DNA of 64,000 nucleotides from Fodinibius roseus (GCF_900129315.1 NZ_FQUS01000013.1:84693-148692), one strand, 5' to 3'; counted from the first letter of the stretch, positions 35,790 through 45,335 are shown. The notes: a model not told the origin generated them from the letters alone. Made by a program: numbers and translations.

Positions 35790-38066
35790 CTATTCTTTCA
35801 ATCTGCTTATTAATTCCGGGTATTCATGATTCACTAAATTACGGATACCATCAACATCAAACAGGTTAATAGCGGAAGCAAGCTGTTCATTAAAGGCAAT
35901 GAGCCGGTCTTCCGGCATTTCTTGTTCAATTTCCCTTAACTCACTGAGGAGCTCCCGGTATTCTCCCATCATGATCGACTCCGTATCCAATGCTGCGATG
36001 ATACCCGACACCTTCCGATCCAGCTTTCCAGCCAGCTTTTTTTGGTCTTTACCGGACATCGCTTCAGAGCCATTATTTTCAGATTGTGCACCTTCACTTT
36101 CTTTTATAAATGTTCGACCCTCCTGTCCCTTTTGAAATCCGATGTACCGCTCTAATTCTGCTAAAATCTGCTTCCGATTTACCGGTTTTCTCAGGTATCC
36201 GTCAAACCAGGTATCCTGTACTCCCTCTGAATGCACATCAAATACAGAAGCCGTCAAGGCTACAATGGGCAGGTCCTTTTTTTTCTTTTTAATCTGTTTC
36301 ATGGCTTCGACTCCATTCATATGCCCCATCTTTATATCCATGAAAACAAGATCCAGCTCTTCCTCGCCGGCCATACGCACAGCGTCCATTCCATTTTTTG
36401 CTTCCAGCACCTGTATCGGATAATCTTTTAAAAATTCAGCGATCAGCTGACGGTTCAACTGTATGTCGTCGACCACCATAATTTTCCCCGTGTTAAAGGC
36501 GATGTTATATGATTCCCCTCCATCTTCCCCGGATTCTTCGAGCATCGTGGAGATCGGGATATCCGGTAGAAATAGGGTAAATACGCTGCCTTTTTTCTGT
36601 TTGCTCTGAACGGTAACCGATCCGTTCATAAGCTGGGAAAGGCGATTGGAAATTGAAAGCCCCAGGCCGGTTCCCCCATACTTGTCTGAAGTGGTGTAAT
36701 CCTCCTGCTCAAACTCCCGGAATATGGTCTCCAGTTTTTCTTCCGAAATACCGATACCCGTGTCCTTCACATACACTTCCAGATTAACCCGGCTCTCCGT
36801 TTGGGGAATTTCCTTTGACCTCACCCCGACTTCGATGAAGCCTTCCTTCGTAAACTTGATGGCATTGCCCATAAGGTTGACCAGGATTTGCCGCAGTTTC
36901 ATTTCATCCAGCAGCAGGGCCTCGGGAAGATCTTCATCCACATCGGTGCGGAGTTCCAGCCCCTTATTTCCCGCCTGCAGCGCAAAAATACTCATCACTT
37001 CATCCACAACGCGCTCTACGCTCACCGGATGGATATCAACCCCCTTTTTACCCGATTCAATTTTTGAGAGATCCAGGATATCATTGATTAGTTTCAGCAG
37101 GTTTTTGCCGCTTTTCCGGATGTTTCCGATATATTCTTTCTCCAGGTCGCTGTCCACCAGCTCCTCCATCATTTCCGCAAATCCCAGGATAGAATTCATC
37201 GGCGTCCGTATCTCATGACTCATGTTGGCCACAAAGTGGCTCTTGGCCCTGTTTGCCTCATCAGCTTTTTCCTTGGCCGTAATAAGCTCCTCCTCCATCT
37301 TTTTGCGCTCATGGATATCATGGGCAATGGCATAGAGCAGATCAGATTCTTCATCAAAAGTGGAGGTCCATGCCAGCCAGTGATAGGAACCGTCTTTGCG
37401 GCGTAAACGGTTCTCAAAGCTTACCGTAACCTCCTGCTCACCGGCAGCTAATTTCTCTATCTCCTCCATTGTCGGCTCCACATCGTCGGGATGTATAAGT
37501 TCCACAAATGGGATTTCTAATAATTCTTCTTTGGAAAATCCCAACACTTCTTCAAAGTGATCATTAATCTCTTTAAAATACCCGTCCGGCGTGGCCGTAC
37601 ACATCAGATTAAGGGGAAGCGAGAAAAATCTCTGAATCCTCCGATGGGCCTGCTTGCGTTTTGATATATCCCGGACCACCCCGAGGTAGCTTACTACTTC
37701 CCCTTTCTCATTCTTAATCTTTTTTAATACGGTCTCCGCTTCAAGGATACCCCCACCCTTCTTTTGGTAGCGAGTCTCAAAGGTGACAGAATCGTTATCA
37801 GAATCTGAAACTCCGAAAAAATCCTTTCTCTTCCTCTCCTCAAAATCATCCGTATCTTCATAAAACCGCTCTGCCGGTTGTCCTATCATTTCCGACGGTT
37901 CATACCCTAACAAGGGCTCAACAGTATTATTGACGGCAACTATGTTAAAATTAAGATCCTCTATTACGATAATATCGGAAAAAGTATCTAAAATAGAATC
38001 GAGGGGCGTTTTCTTCTTGGAAAAATATTGTACAAGGTCGGAATCCAGGTCGTTATTCCACAGCAT
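35790..38066 (-). CDS. PAS-PAS hybrid sensor histidine kinase
   Basis: A 758-residue cytoplasmic hybrid kinase. Two PAS domains (about 20-140, with VVRDISKRK closing; about 145-265, with DIHERKK) are followed by HisKA (VANMSHEIRTPMNSILGFAE), HATPase (NLMGNAIKFTKEG, KDTGIGI, GGTGLGLSISNRL), a receiver (VVDDIQLNRQ; Asp in LVFMDIKMGHMNG; Lys in YLRKPV) and an alpha-helical tail of about 120 residues with no clear HPt His. No membrane segment, so it senses an internal signal. First gene of the minus-strand cluster that leads to the GT2 synthase. Confidence 0.93.
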   Translation of the reverse strand: MLWNNDLDSDLVQYFSKKKTPLDSILDTFSDIIVIEDLNFNIVAVNNTVEPLLGYEPSEMIGQPAERFYEDTDDFEERKRKDFFGVSDSDNDSVTFETRYQKKGGGILEAETVLKKIKNEKGEVVSYLGVVRDISKRKQAHRRIQRFFSLPLNLMCTATPDGYFKEINDHFEEVLGFSKEELLEIPFVELIHPDDVEPTMEEIEKLAAGEQEVTVSFENRLRRKDGSYHWLAWTSTFDEESDLLYAIAHDIHERKKMEEELITAKEKADEANRAKSHFVANMSHEIRTPMNSILGFAEMMEELVDSDLEKEYIGNIRKSGKNLLKLINDILDLSKIESGKKGVDIHPVSVERVVDEVMSIFALQAGNKGLELRTDVDEDLPEALLLDEMKLRQILVNLMGNAIKFTKEGFIEVGVRSKEIPQTESRVNLEVYVKDTGIGISEEKLETIFREFEQEDYTTSDKYGGTGLGLSISNRLSQLMNGSVTVQSKQKKGSVFTLFLPDIPISTMLEESGEDGGESYNIAFNTGKIMVVDDIQLNRQLIAEFLKDYPIQVLEAKNGMDAVRMAGEEELDLVFMDIKMGHMNGVEAMKQIKKKKKDLPIVALTASVFDVHSEGVQDTWFDGYLRKPVNRKQILAELERYIGFQKGQEGRTFIKESEGAQSENNGSEAMSGKDQKKLAGKLDRKVSGIIAALDTESIMMGEYRELLSELREIEQEMPEDRLIAFNEQLASAINLFDVDGIRNLVNHEYPELISRLKE

Positions 38067-38328
38067 AACGAGTTATTTTATTAGGAGGGTTATCCCCAAA
38101 AAAATAACAACGCGAATATCCAAAACAAAACGTCATCCGGTTTTACACATCCTCCCCTGTCATAACGAGCCTGCCAGTAACCATATCATTATCAAAAGAC
38201 ACAGCCAACGAAGGTAGAAACCAGGTATTAAGTGGTATCACCATGTGACTCTCTTCTTATTATTGAACGCACTTACTATTACCCAATAATGCAAGCCATA
38301 GCAAATCCTGCTCACCCGATTGCTCTGT

Positions 38329-39087
38329 TCAACGCCTCCCCACGGCCCAAAGGATACCGTTCGCAACCATCGTTAAAAACTCCTCTTGCCTAAACGTCTC
38401 GTTGCTGTGGCCCAGCGTAGTCGCAAACACCCGGGTACTGTCCGCCTCATGTGTCCATGTCACCGGCTGGTATTCCTGGGTTTCCTCTCCATACGTACGA
38501 GCCTGCAGGGTGATGTCTCCCCATATTTTTTCAGTGATATATACCTCATCCTCAGACATTACAAACATCTCAGGAATGTCTTCCATCACCGGGTGACTCT
38601 GATTTACATTTTCAATTTCAATCTGGCCCGGATCTTCCGATACCATGGACTGAAGCCCCACAAACGCAAACCATGGGTCCGCCGGTTCCGCAAAACGATA
38701 GCTCTGAATAGCGGCGTGAATCAGCACGGCGGGGGTGCCTTTGTGATGTTCGACAAACCGGGCTACAAAATCGGAGTCCCTTACCCGGGCATAGCCCGTA
38801 TTATGGACCACCACGTCATAATCTTCCGACCAGTTTTCCTGCTTCAGGACAGAGACCTGGTGACCCGGTGCTCCCTCATCTTCATGAATGATGGTCCACT
38901 CAATCCCGTCTCCAAGCCGTTCTTTGATCCCTTCCGTCAGCAGCTGCTTCTGGCTGTCATAATCGTGCCAGCCTCCACCCGTAATAAGCAGTGCCCGGAT
39001 CGGGGACTCCTGCCCGTTCGCACCGGGCGCTACTATGAGTGTCAACAGAAGAACCAAAAATTGAAAAAGACAAGACGTACTGTTCAT
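38329..39087 (-). CDS. Secreted ThuA domain protein
   Basis: A 252-residue exported protein (signal to GANGQ) with the class I amidotransferase-like ThuA fold: ALLITGGGWHDYDSQKQLL, DVVVHNTGYAR, IHAAIQSYRF, and the C-terminal TWTHEADSTRVFATTLGHSNET. ThuA domains are related to trehalose utilisation and are frequent in carbohydrate catabolism of Bacteroidota and Planctomycetes. It is monocistronic and ends in WAVGRR. Confidence 0.9.
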   Translation of the reverse strand: MNSTSCLFQFLVLLLTLIVAPGANGQESPIRALLITGGGWHDYDSQKQLLTEGIKERLGDGIEWTIIHEDEGAPGHQVSVLKQENWSEDYDVVVHNTGYARVRDSDFVARFVEHHKGTPAVLIHAAIQSYRFAEPADPWFAFVGLQSMVSEDPGQIEIENVNQSHPVMEDIPEMFVMSEDEVYITEKIWGDITLQARTYGEETQEYQPVTWTHEADSTRVFATTLGHSNETFRQEEFLTMVANGILWAVGRR

Positions 39088-39479
39088 ACAAGATCTTTTA
39101 GTTATAATAGTTAGTTTCTGCCGGAATAGTTATACGATCAATCAATCAGCGAAATTAAGAACCTTGAGGGTTTAATTTACGGGGAATGTATTAAAATTCA
39201 ATCTCTTAAATGAAAATTAATGGCTTTTGTTTCTATCCACCGCAACAAAAGAGGGGATTTGTCGTCGATCACCACCGGGATAACCCAGAAGCACTGAGAA
39301 AACATGGCGGGTCAGGGAAGGTCATACAAGCAAAAAATTTGGAAGCTGATTCACCGGTATTCTGAACTTCTACCTCTAACATAGATTCTACTTGCTTTCT
39401 TAACATTATGATACTTTATTGATTCTATTAGGTTGCAGGCCATTAAATTACGACAATAAACACAAGAAGGGATATCGCT
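39088..39479. other. Intergenic region, divergent promoters
   Basis: No gene or clear repeat seen in 392 bases. It must contain promoters for the ThuA gene (minus) and the AraC-type gene (plus); AAGGGAT nine bases before the ATG at 39480 is a likely ribosome site. Confidence 0.4.
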
Positions 39480-40289
39480 ATGTCTAAAGCTGAATCGGGG
39501 AAGAAAAAGGGGGGGCGCTATCTGAATGACAGAGAAAAAAAATTTGATTTATCCAGGATTACCCCTTCAGATGAACTACAATTCTTTATAGAACACTTCT
39601 GGATTGTGGAATGGGATCCTGAACGCCCATTATACAAGCAGCAAATACCGGCTGATCTTTCTGTTCAGCTGATCTTCGAGAAAAACAATACGTGGATTTG
39701 GGGAGTTGCTACGGGGATGTTCAAAAGGCCCTTGAAAGGGAAGGGGAAAATCGTGGGGATTAAGTTCCGGCCCGGCGGATTTTATCCTTTTTTTCGGTCT
39801 TCTGTTTCAACCATTACGGATGGAATACTTGCCTTTGACGAAGTGTTTGGAGAGGATATTTCACGGCTGGAAAAGGAGATACTTACGCCCGATAGCAACC
39901 AGAAATCAATTGCCCGGGCAGCGCGTTTTTTAGAAAACAATTTGCCGGAAAAAGACGAGCGGGTAAAAAAAATCAATGACATTATAGATACGGTAATCAA
40001 AAACAGCCGCCTCATTAGAATTGAACAGTTGGTTGAACGGTTGGATATGAGTAGACGGTCCCTCCGACGCCTTTTTAAGTGGTATGTCGGAATTCCGCCC
40101 GAGTGGATCATCAAACGATCTCGACTGCACGAAGTGGCGAACATGATTGCTGAAGAACAGCAAGGTATGGACTGGACTGAACTGGCGCTGAAGTTAGGCT
40201 ATGCCGACCAATCGTACTTTATCAAGGACTTTAAATCCGTCGTGGGAGAAACGCCCATTGAATACGCCCGCAGTATAAAAATGTCGTAG
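39480..40289 (+). CDS. AraC family regulator with DUF6597-like domain
   Basis: A 269-residue transcription factor. The N-terminal domain (residues 20-140) has IEHFWIVEWD, DLSVQLIFE and GIKFRPGGFYPFF, typical of DUF6597 sensor domains. The C-terminal AraC double helix-turn-helix is at about 165-268: LVERLDMSRRSLRRLFKWYVG and LALKLGYADQSYFIKDFKSVVGETPIEY. Effector unknown. A second regulator of this kind is at 59.8 kb. It is convergent with the acetolactate synthase gene. Confidence 0.9.
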   Translation: MSKAESGKKKGGRYLNDREKKFDLSRITPSDELQFFIEHFWIVEWDPERPLYKQQIPADLSVQLIFEKNNTWIWGVATGMFKRPLKGKGKIVGIKFRPGGFYPFFRSSVSTITDGILAFDEVFGEDISRLEKEILTPDSNQKSIARAARFLENNLPEKDERVKKINDIIDTVIKNSRLIRIEQLVERLDMSRRSLRRLFKWYVGIPPEWIIKRSRLHEVANMIAEEQQGMDWTELALKLGYADQSYFIKDFKSVVGETPIEYARSIKMS

Positions 40290-40349
40290 AAGCTCCGGCA
40301 AACCGCTCCTTCGAACAATTACAACCGTAGCATTTGCGGTTAACGGCCG

Positions 40350-41996
40350 TTAGTGGCTATTCCACCAGTTTTTAAGTTTTTCAGTCAATTCATTATTGAC
40401 ATGTGTTGAAATGGGGACCTCGATCAGACACAACTCCTTATGCTCCACAGCCTGTTTCAGCGTTGATCGCAGTTCGCTCAAATTTTCGGGTTTATAGCCC
40501 TGAATACCAAATGACTTAGCATATTTCCTAAAATCAGGATTTTGTATGCCGGTGCTTACCGATTGCTGCCGGTGCTGGAACTGTTTCCAGCTAATCAGTC
40601 CGTAGTCGTTATCATTAAACACGATATTGATATATCCCACGCCAAGCCGTTTGGCTGTTTCCAGCTCCTGGCTGTTCATCATAAAGCCCCCGTCGCCCAT
40701 AACCGATACAATTTGCCGCCCCTTGTTGAGCAAGCCGGCGGCGATTCCGCCGGGCAGCGCAATACCCATGCTGGCAAGGCCATTGCTGATAATACATCCG
40801 TTTGGGCAGTACGTCGGATAATTCCGGGCAACCCACATCTTGTGGGTCCCAACATCACTGATCAGAAGAGCCCCGTCATCAAGCGTATCTCTCAATTCGA
40901 GCAGAACACCGGGTACGGTGAACGGCTCATCCTCCTGCAGCCGGTAACTTTGGATATCCTCTCTGATCCGTTTCCGAATCGGGGCATACCAGTTGGTAAA
41001 TGCAAGATCTGAGTCATTCAACTGCTCGTTAAGCTCCCACAAGGCAGCGGAGATATCACCGGTTACTTCAACCTTTGGGTTGTAGTGCGTATAGACTTCA
41101 GCCGGGTCGAAATCGATATGGACAATAGGCTTGTCGCCCCCGGGATTCCATTCCTGCGGCGGATATTCGGCAATATCATAGCCTATGGCAAGTACAAGGT
41201 CAGCCTCCTCTACGGCTTTAAGCACATAATCTTTAAACCCCAAACCAATACTAAACAGGGATTGACTGAGTCGGTCGGATACCGCTCCCTTCCCCATAAA
41301 GGTGGAAACGACCGGGATGTTATGACGGGTCACAAATTCGGTGAGATGGTTGCTGGCCCGTTTTCGGATGGCCCCGTTGCCGGCCAGTACCAGGGGTTTC
41401 CGGGCGTCCTGTAGCAGGTTGAGTGTGTTACGTATGGCTTTATAATCGGAACCCGGCCTGCGAAATGCTCCCGGTTTAATGGGCAGGAAATCCGATGAAA
41501 TTTCCTGACCGGCTACATCCTCCGACAATTCAATATGAGTAGCCCCGGGTTTTTCCATCCCGGCAATCTTGAATGCTTTTCGTACCACTTCGGCTACCAC
41601 CCTGGGAGAAGGGATGTTGCCGTTCCACTTGGTAATGGGCCGGAACATATTCACCACATCAACCATCTGGTGGCTTTCATTGTGCAGGCGATCGAGTCCC
41701 CCCTGGGCTGTAATAGCAACCAGCGGGGCTTTGTCGAGATTGGCATCGGCCACTCCGGTTATCAGGTTTGTCGCCCCCGGTCCCAGAGTGGAAAGACATA
41801 CCCCTGGCTCTCCGGTAAGCCGTCCCCACACATTCGCAATAAAAGCGGCCCCCTGTTCGTGACGGCACGGTACAAATTCGATGGTAGAAGAATCCAACGC
41901 AAAGAGTAACGCTTCGTTTTCTTCGCCGGGGACTCCAAAGATATGAGTAACCCCTTCTGTTTCAAGACATTCAACAAAAAATTCAGCTACGTTCAT
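40350..41996 (-). CDS. Acetolactate synthase-like ThDP enzyme
   Basis: A 548-residue thiamine diphosphate enzyme. N-terminal domain: GVPGEENEALLFAL and HEQGAAFIANVWGRLTG (catalytic Glu equivalent), STLGPGATNL; central domain with AGNGAIRK; C-terminal domain with GDGGFMMNSQELETAKRLG followed by NDNDYG, the ThDP and magnesium site. It most resembles the catabolic, FAD-independent AlsS branch or an IlvB relative. No regulatory subunit (IlvN) is adjacent, favouring a stand-alone enzyme. Expected reaction: two pyruvate to 2-acetolactate plus CO2; substrate is inferred. Confidence 0.88.
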   Translation of the reverse strand: MNVAEFFVECLETEGVTHIFGVPGEENEALLFALDSSTIEFVPCRHEQGAAFIANVWGRLTGEPGVCLSTLGPGATNLITGVADANLDKAPLVAITAQGGLDRLHNESHQMVDVVNMFRPITKWNGNIPSPRVVAEVVRKAFKIAGMEKPGATHIELSEDVAGQEISSDFLPIKPGAFRRPGSDYKAIRNTLNLLQDARKPLVLAGNGAIRKRASNHLTEFVTRHNIPVVSTFMGKGAVSDRLSQSLFSIGLGFKDYVLKAVEEADLVLAIGYDIAEYPPQEWNPGGDKPIVHIDFDPAEVYTHYNPKVEVTGDISAALWELNEQLNDSDLAFTNWYAPIRKRIREDIQSYRLQEDEPFTVPGVLLELRDTLDDGALLISDVGTHKMWVARNYPTYCPNGCIISNGLASMGIALPGGIAAGLLNKGRQIVSVMGDGGFMMNSQELETAKRLGVGYINIVFNDNDYGLISWKQFQHRQQSVSTGIQNPDFRKYAKSFGIQGYKPENLSELRSTLKQAVEHKELCLIEVPISTHVNNELTEKLKNWWNSH

Positions 41997-42195
41997 GAGT
42001 TCAGATAAATGAAGGTTGTTGATTCAGGGCCCCGGTTTTCCGGGCACAGAACTTTTATATGCCGGAGCTGCCTATTCTCAACAACGAAATGAATTAGAAC
42101 GTTTACTATGCTATGAATAAGTGCATCGTGTTTGTGCCTCTCCTTTAGTCCTTTGTTGGGTTTTATATCCTACAGACGATACCGGCTAATTAACA

Positions 42196-42300
42196 TAAAA
42201 GGATCATCTTATGAAGATAGGTCAGGGACAATATCTTCGATGCTTTAGCCGGTGCTGAGCCCCATAAGGCACCGGGCTCTTAATCAATTAAATCCTTTTA
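42196..42300 (+). ncRNA. Three-way-junction RNA candidate
   Basis: TAAAAGGAT (42196-42204) pairs perfectly with ATCCTTTTA (42292-42300). Inside are GAAGATA/TATCTTC (42213-42238) and CCGGTGC/GCACCGG (42249-42275). The result is a compact 105-base three-helix junction in a 377-base gap. It begins 178 bases before the GAF-AraC start (plus strand) and about 200 bases before the acetolactate synthase start (minus strand). Strand is uncertain since helices form either way. The stretch CTTATGAAGATAGGTCAGGG resembles part of the SAM-I core but the GCAACC element is absent. Confidence 0.4.
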
Positions 42301-42373
42301 TAGAACGAATAGAAAAGTTAACCATATATCTATATCTTTATTTTTTCATGCTACCCACTCCCAATCAGGCTAA

Positions 42374-43309
42374 ATGGAAAAGACAGATTACCGGATACTC
42401 GGTTTAAACAAGGTGTTTTCTGAAAAGGATCTGGCTAATATTGATGACAGCCAGGTCTATGTAATTTCCATATTAAGCTATTTTGCCACTTCATTATTTG
42501 ACAAGACCAAAAAAGAGGATGTCCTGTGGGATATAACAGAAAACTGCATTTCACAGCTGAATTTGGAAGACTGTGTGATTTATTTACTGGACAGGGATAA
42601 AAAGCTGCTGATTCAAAAAGCGGCTTACGGGAATAAAGACAGAGGGGAAAGAAAAATATTAAATCCCATCACGATACCGCTCGGTAAAGGGATTGTAGGC
42701 CACGTGGCTGCCTCGGGCAAGCCGGAAATCATATCCGATGTGACACAGGATCCCCGTTATATTTTAGATGATGTGCAAAGAGGAGCGGAAGTAACCGTTC
42801 CCTTGCTAATTGGTAATGAAGTCATTGGAGTTATCGACTCCGAGCATTCCAAAAAAGCGTTCTTTACCCTCAACCATTTGTTTCTCCTTGAGTTGATCGC
42901 TCAGCTTACCGTAAAAAAACTGGCTCATATCATTCAAAACAAGAAAGACAGTTTTACGAATGACAATGCCTACTATAAGCAGTTTTGTTATCTTGTCGAA
43001 AAGGAAAAGATATATATGGACGAAAATCTGAGCCTTTCTTCCGTTGCTGAACAGCTAAACATCAGCACCAACTACCTTTCTCAATTGATCAATAATCTGA
43101 GCAGCTGCAGTTTCCCCGACTTTATAAACCGCTACCGGGTGGAAGAGGCAAAAAGCTGTTTGATCCATCCGGATTTTACCAACTATACCATTGCAGCCAT
43201 AGGATTGGAATCAGGGTTTAACTCAAAATCGGCTTTTTATTCCGCATTCAAAAAGTACACAGGCATAACGCCGACCGAATACAGGGAAAAGCACAAAAAC
43301 ATATCCTGA
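42374..43309 (+). CDS. GAF-AraC transcriptional regulator
   Basis: A 311-residue regulator. Residues about 50-185 are a GAF domain (CVIYLLDRDKKLLIQKAAYG, PLGKGIVGHVAASGKPEIIS, VTVPLLIGNEVIGVIDSEHS). Residues about 210-308 are an AraC double helix-turn-helix (SSVAEQLNISTNYLSQLINNL, AAIGLESGFNSKSAFYSAFKKYTG). GAF binding to a small molecule presumably sets DNA binding. The structured RNA candidate lies 74 bases upstream. No co-transcribed partner. Confidence 0.92.
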   Translation: MEKTDYRILGLNKVFSEKDLANIDDSQVYVISILSYFATSLFDKTKKEDVLWDITENCISQLNLEDCVIYLLDRDKKLLIQKAAYGNKDRGERKILNPITIPLGKGIVGHVAASGKPEIISDVTQDPRYILDDVQRGAEVTVPLLIGNEVIGVIDSEHSKKAFFTLNHLFLLELIAQLTVKKLAHIIQNKKDSFTNDNAYYKQFCYLVEKEKIYMDENLSLSSVAEQLNISTNYLSQLINNLSSCSFPDFINRYRVEEAKSCLIHPDFTNYTIAAIGLESGFNSKSAFYSAFKKYTGITPTEYREKHKNIS

Positions 43310-43442
43310 TTTATTGACTTTAAAATAATCAGGACCTTCTCATTTCTCCTATTTTTTATCTTTTTACAAAATGCTATTCCAAGATTGAATTGTATCAACG
43401 GGAGAGAGTTCCCCCCAATATCGCTTTTAGGATATGTAGACT

Positions 43443-43465
43443 GCTACCGGTTTTAAGCCGGTAGC
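43443..43465. terminator. Hairpin between convergent genes
   Basis: GCTACCGG/CCGGTAGC with a seven-base loop, between the GAF-AraC gene and the SRPBCC gene on the opposite strand. No T-run. Confidence 0.45.
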
Positions 43466-43520
43466 TTTAGGGGAACTGATTGTTTGATTTTGTCCTTCCA
43501 ATATAACCCGCTTCATTACA

Positions 43521-43997
43521 CTACGATTTTCGTATCTTTTTCTCAAGATATTGAGCTAATCGCCCCAAGGTCTGTTTTCCGCCCTCAACCGCGCCGAATT
43601 CCGCCGCTTCTTCTCGTTTTTCCACCGTGGGGAAGAGCATACGCATGTTAATTTTTGTCCGTTCGCCCAAATCCTCAAAAACTATGGTTGTTTTAAAATG
43701 TGGAGGGTCGCCTTCTTCATCCTCATGTCCGTAGTGATCGTATATAATCCGCTCCGGTTCTATTATTTCGGTATACACTATATGGTTCGGGTAATCAGTG
43801 CCGTCGGGGCCGTGCATCGTAAAAATCCAGTCGCCACCCACTTTGAAGTTCATCTCCCTGGTGGTGGTCGTGAAGCCCTCGGGCCCCCACCATTGCCCGA
43901 TCTTTTCCGGAGCGGTGAAGGCATCAAATACGAGCTCTCTCGGCGCATCAAATTCTCTGGTTAATCTGATTTTCCTGTCTTCGGTATTAGTGTTCAT
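43521..43997 (-). CDS. SRPBCC/AHSA1 domain protein
   Basis: A 158-residue START-like protein (Activator of Hsp90 ATPase homology 1). Motifs: LTREFDAPRELVFDAFTAPEKIGQWWGPEGF and a closing EGGKQTLGRLAQYL. Start taken at MNTNTED; the longer frame to 44018 is also possible. It overlaps the DUF1801 gene by 11 bases. Cytoplasmic ligand-binding fold; ligand unknown. Such genes often sit with DUF1801 and DoxX genes in Bacteroidota. Confidence 0.9.
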   Translation of the reverse strand: MNTNTEDRKIRLTREFDAPRELVFDAFTAPEKIGQWWGPEGFTTTTREMNFKVGGDWIFTMHGPDGTDYPNHIVYTEIIEPERIIYDHYGHEDEEGDPPHFKTTIVFEDLGERTKINMRMLFPTVEKREEAAEFGAVEGGKQTLGRLAQYLEKKIRKS

Positions 43998-44385
43998 GAT
44001 GTTCGCTTTCTTTTGCATTATTAATTTTCTCCGCGTTTTGGTTTTCTTTCACTCTAAACTCCACAATTTCAGTAATAAGTTTATACGGGATTGATTTTAC
44101 ATGAGGAAACTTTACGGTTCCCTTGGATGTTTCGTAGGTAGTCAATTCCTCCTGGAATTCCACAATAGCGGAGGGCGTTGGGAAAAAGCTGATATGGTTC
44201 GTAAATGCAGCAAAATGAACCAAAATGCCGTTTAGACGGAAAGTCGGCATTTGATAGCTGATTACTTCTTTCGCCTCTGGTGCGGCTTTCCTAATTGTTT
44301 GCCTGATTTGTTCTAATTTTCCCTGAATATCCTCGGGAAAGGCGTCGATATATTCTTCAATATTTTTAAAATCCGTTTTTGCCAT
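43987..44385 (-). CDS. DUF1801 (YdhG-like) protein
   Basis: A 132-residue protein with the DUF1801 pattern: YIDAFPEDIQGKLEQIRQTIRKAAPEAKEVISYQMPTF is followed by HFAAFTNHISFFP and a closing VKFPHVKSIPYKLI. Its relatives include Bacillus frataxin-like proteins that may help handle iron; function here is unknown. The C-terminal tail is charged and overlaps the SRPBCC start. It lies downstream of a hydrolase fragment. Confidence 0.9.
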   Translation of the reverse strand: MAKTDFKNIEEYIDAFPEDIQGKLEQIRQTIRKAAPEAKEVISYQMPTFRLNGILVHFAAFTNHISFFPTPSAIVEFQEELTTYETSKGTVKFPHVKSIPYKLITEIVEFRVKENQNAEKINNAKESEHHEH

Positions 44386-44458
44386 TACTCCATGAATTTA
44401 AAATTAATCCCCGGAATCCTGAACCTGTTCGCTCCATCTCGGTGCGCTATCTTCGCCA

Positions 44459-44722
44459 TTAAGGAAGGGGAGGACGGTCCCCCAGCTCTGTGCGGCCGTG
44501 CCCGTGAAGCAGGAACAACGGTTCTGCATGTTCCGAGGCTTCCGCGGACCGGTCGCCCTCTCCGTGAATTTCGTAATAGTAGTCAAGGCCGTTGACAGAG
44601 ATGTAACCAGTGGTTTCGGGTTCTTCGTATTGAGCCGGGGGAGACGACAATACGATCAATATAGCTATCACAGCAAATAAAGTGGCTCTGCATTTTTTTA
44701 TTTTCTGCTTTTTCATAATCAT
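44459..44722 (-). pseudogene. Truncated alpha/beta hydrolase
   Basis: An 87-codon frame with a signal peptide, then GYISVNGLDYYYEIHGEG and EPLFLLHGHG, the oxyanion-hole start of an alpha/beta hydrolase. It stops soon after (ELGDRPPLP) without the nucleophile elbow or the rest of the fold. Only the N-terminal quarter of a normal 300-residue enzyme remains. It is one of several gene remnants in this region. Confidence 0.65.
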
Positions 44723-44728
44723 TGTGTT

Positions 44729-45106
44729 TTATTTAATCATTGGCAAATATTTCTCCCGGTTTTCAATCATAACCCAAACCAATACAGCCAGCAGCACGAG
44801 AGCCAGCGGCAGCCCGGATGGAGCCACTATGAAATGGGTTAAAAGAATGCCCACCATTACGGGAAAAATGATGATTGCACCCAAAGCCCGGTATTTTTTT
44901 GTGACAAATAGTACACCTCCGGCAATTTCGGCCACAGCGATCAGAGGCATCAGCCAGCCAATCTCCATCATGGCTGTGGACATTTTTATCACCTCTTCTG
45001 GGAGATCTTCGGGTACCGGCATATAATTAAAAAACTTGTTTAAGCCTGCATTAATGAACACCAAGCCAAAAAGCAGGCTTACTACAAATAGAATTTTCTT
45101 TTTCAT
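44729..45106 (-). CDS. DoxX/MauE-like membrane protein
   Basis: A 125-residue, four-helix protein: FGLVFINAGLNKFFNYMP in helix 1, IGWLMPLIAVAEIAGGVLFV in helix 2, then IIIFPVMVGILLTHF and VLLAVLVWVMIENREKY. The pattern is that of small DoxX-like proteins. It is followed by six bases and the hydrolase fragment; likely co-transcribed with downstream small genes. Confidence 0.85.
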   Translation of the reverse strand: MKKKILFVVSLLFGLVFINAGLNKFFNYMPVPEDLPEEVIKMSTAMMEIGWLMPLIAVAEIAGGVLFVTKKYRALGAIIIFPVMVGILLTHFIVAPSGLPLALVLLAVLVWVMIENREKYLPMIK

Positions 45107-45260
45107 GATGATTTATTTTAGAATTAATTGAGACATAAGTTGACAGTTATAAACAGTTGTTGATTTAGAAAATATTAGCCTGAGGTCTCAGCATTACCCA
45201 ACCTCTGTCTACTCCCTCATCCTTGCATTGAGAGCGGAACGAGAAGTTATCACCTAAATT

Positions 45261-45281
45261 TCTCCCCTTATCAAGGGGAGA
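45261..45281 (-). terminator. Hairpin after SRPBCC-ArsR pair
   Basis: TCTCCCCTT/AAGGGGAGA with a tiny loop, 55 bases past the SRPBCC stop on the minus strand. Not followed by a clear T-run. Confidence 0.5.
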
Positions 45282-45335
45282 TTAAAAGGCTTGAGAAAAG
45301 ATAACTTCTTGAATCAATGCTTGTCACAAGATCAA

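Noticed and set aside
42196..42300. SAM-I riboswitch or hammerhead ribozyme
   Set aside because: The stretch resembling SAM-I lacks GCAACC and the kink-turn; the hammerhead core CUGAUGA/GAAA is absent. Kept only as an unassigned structured RNA.
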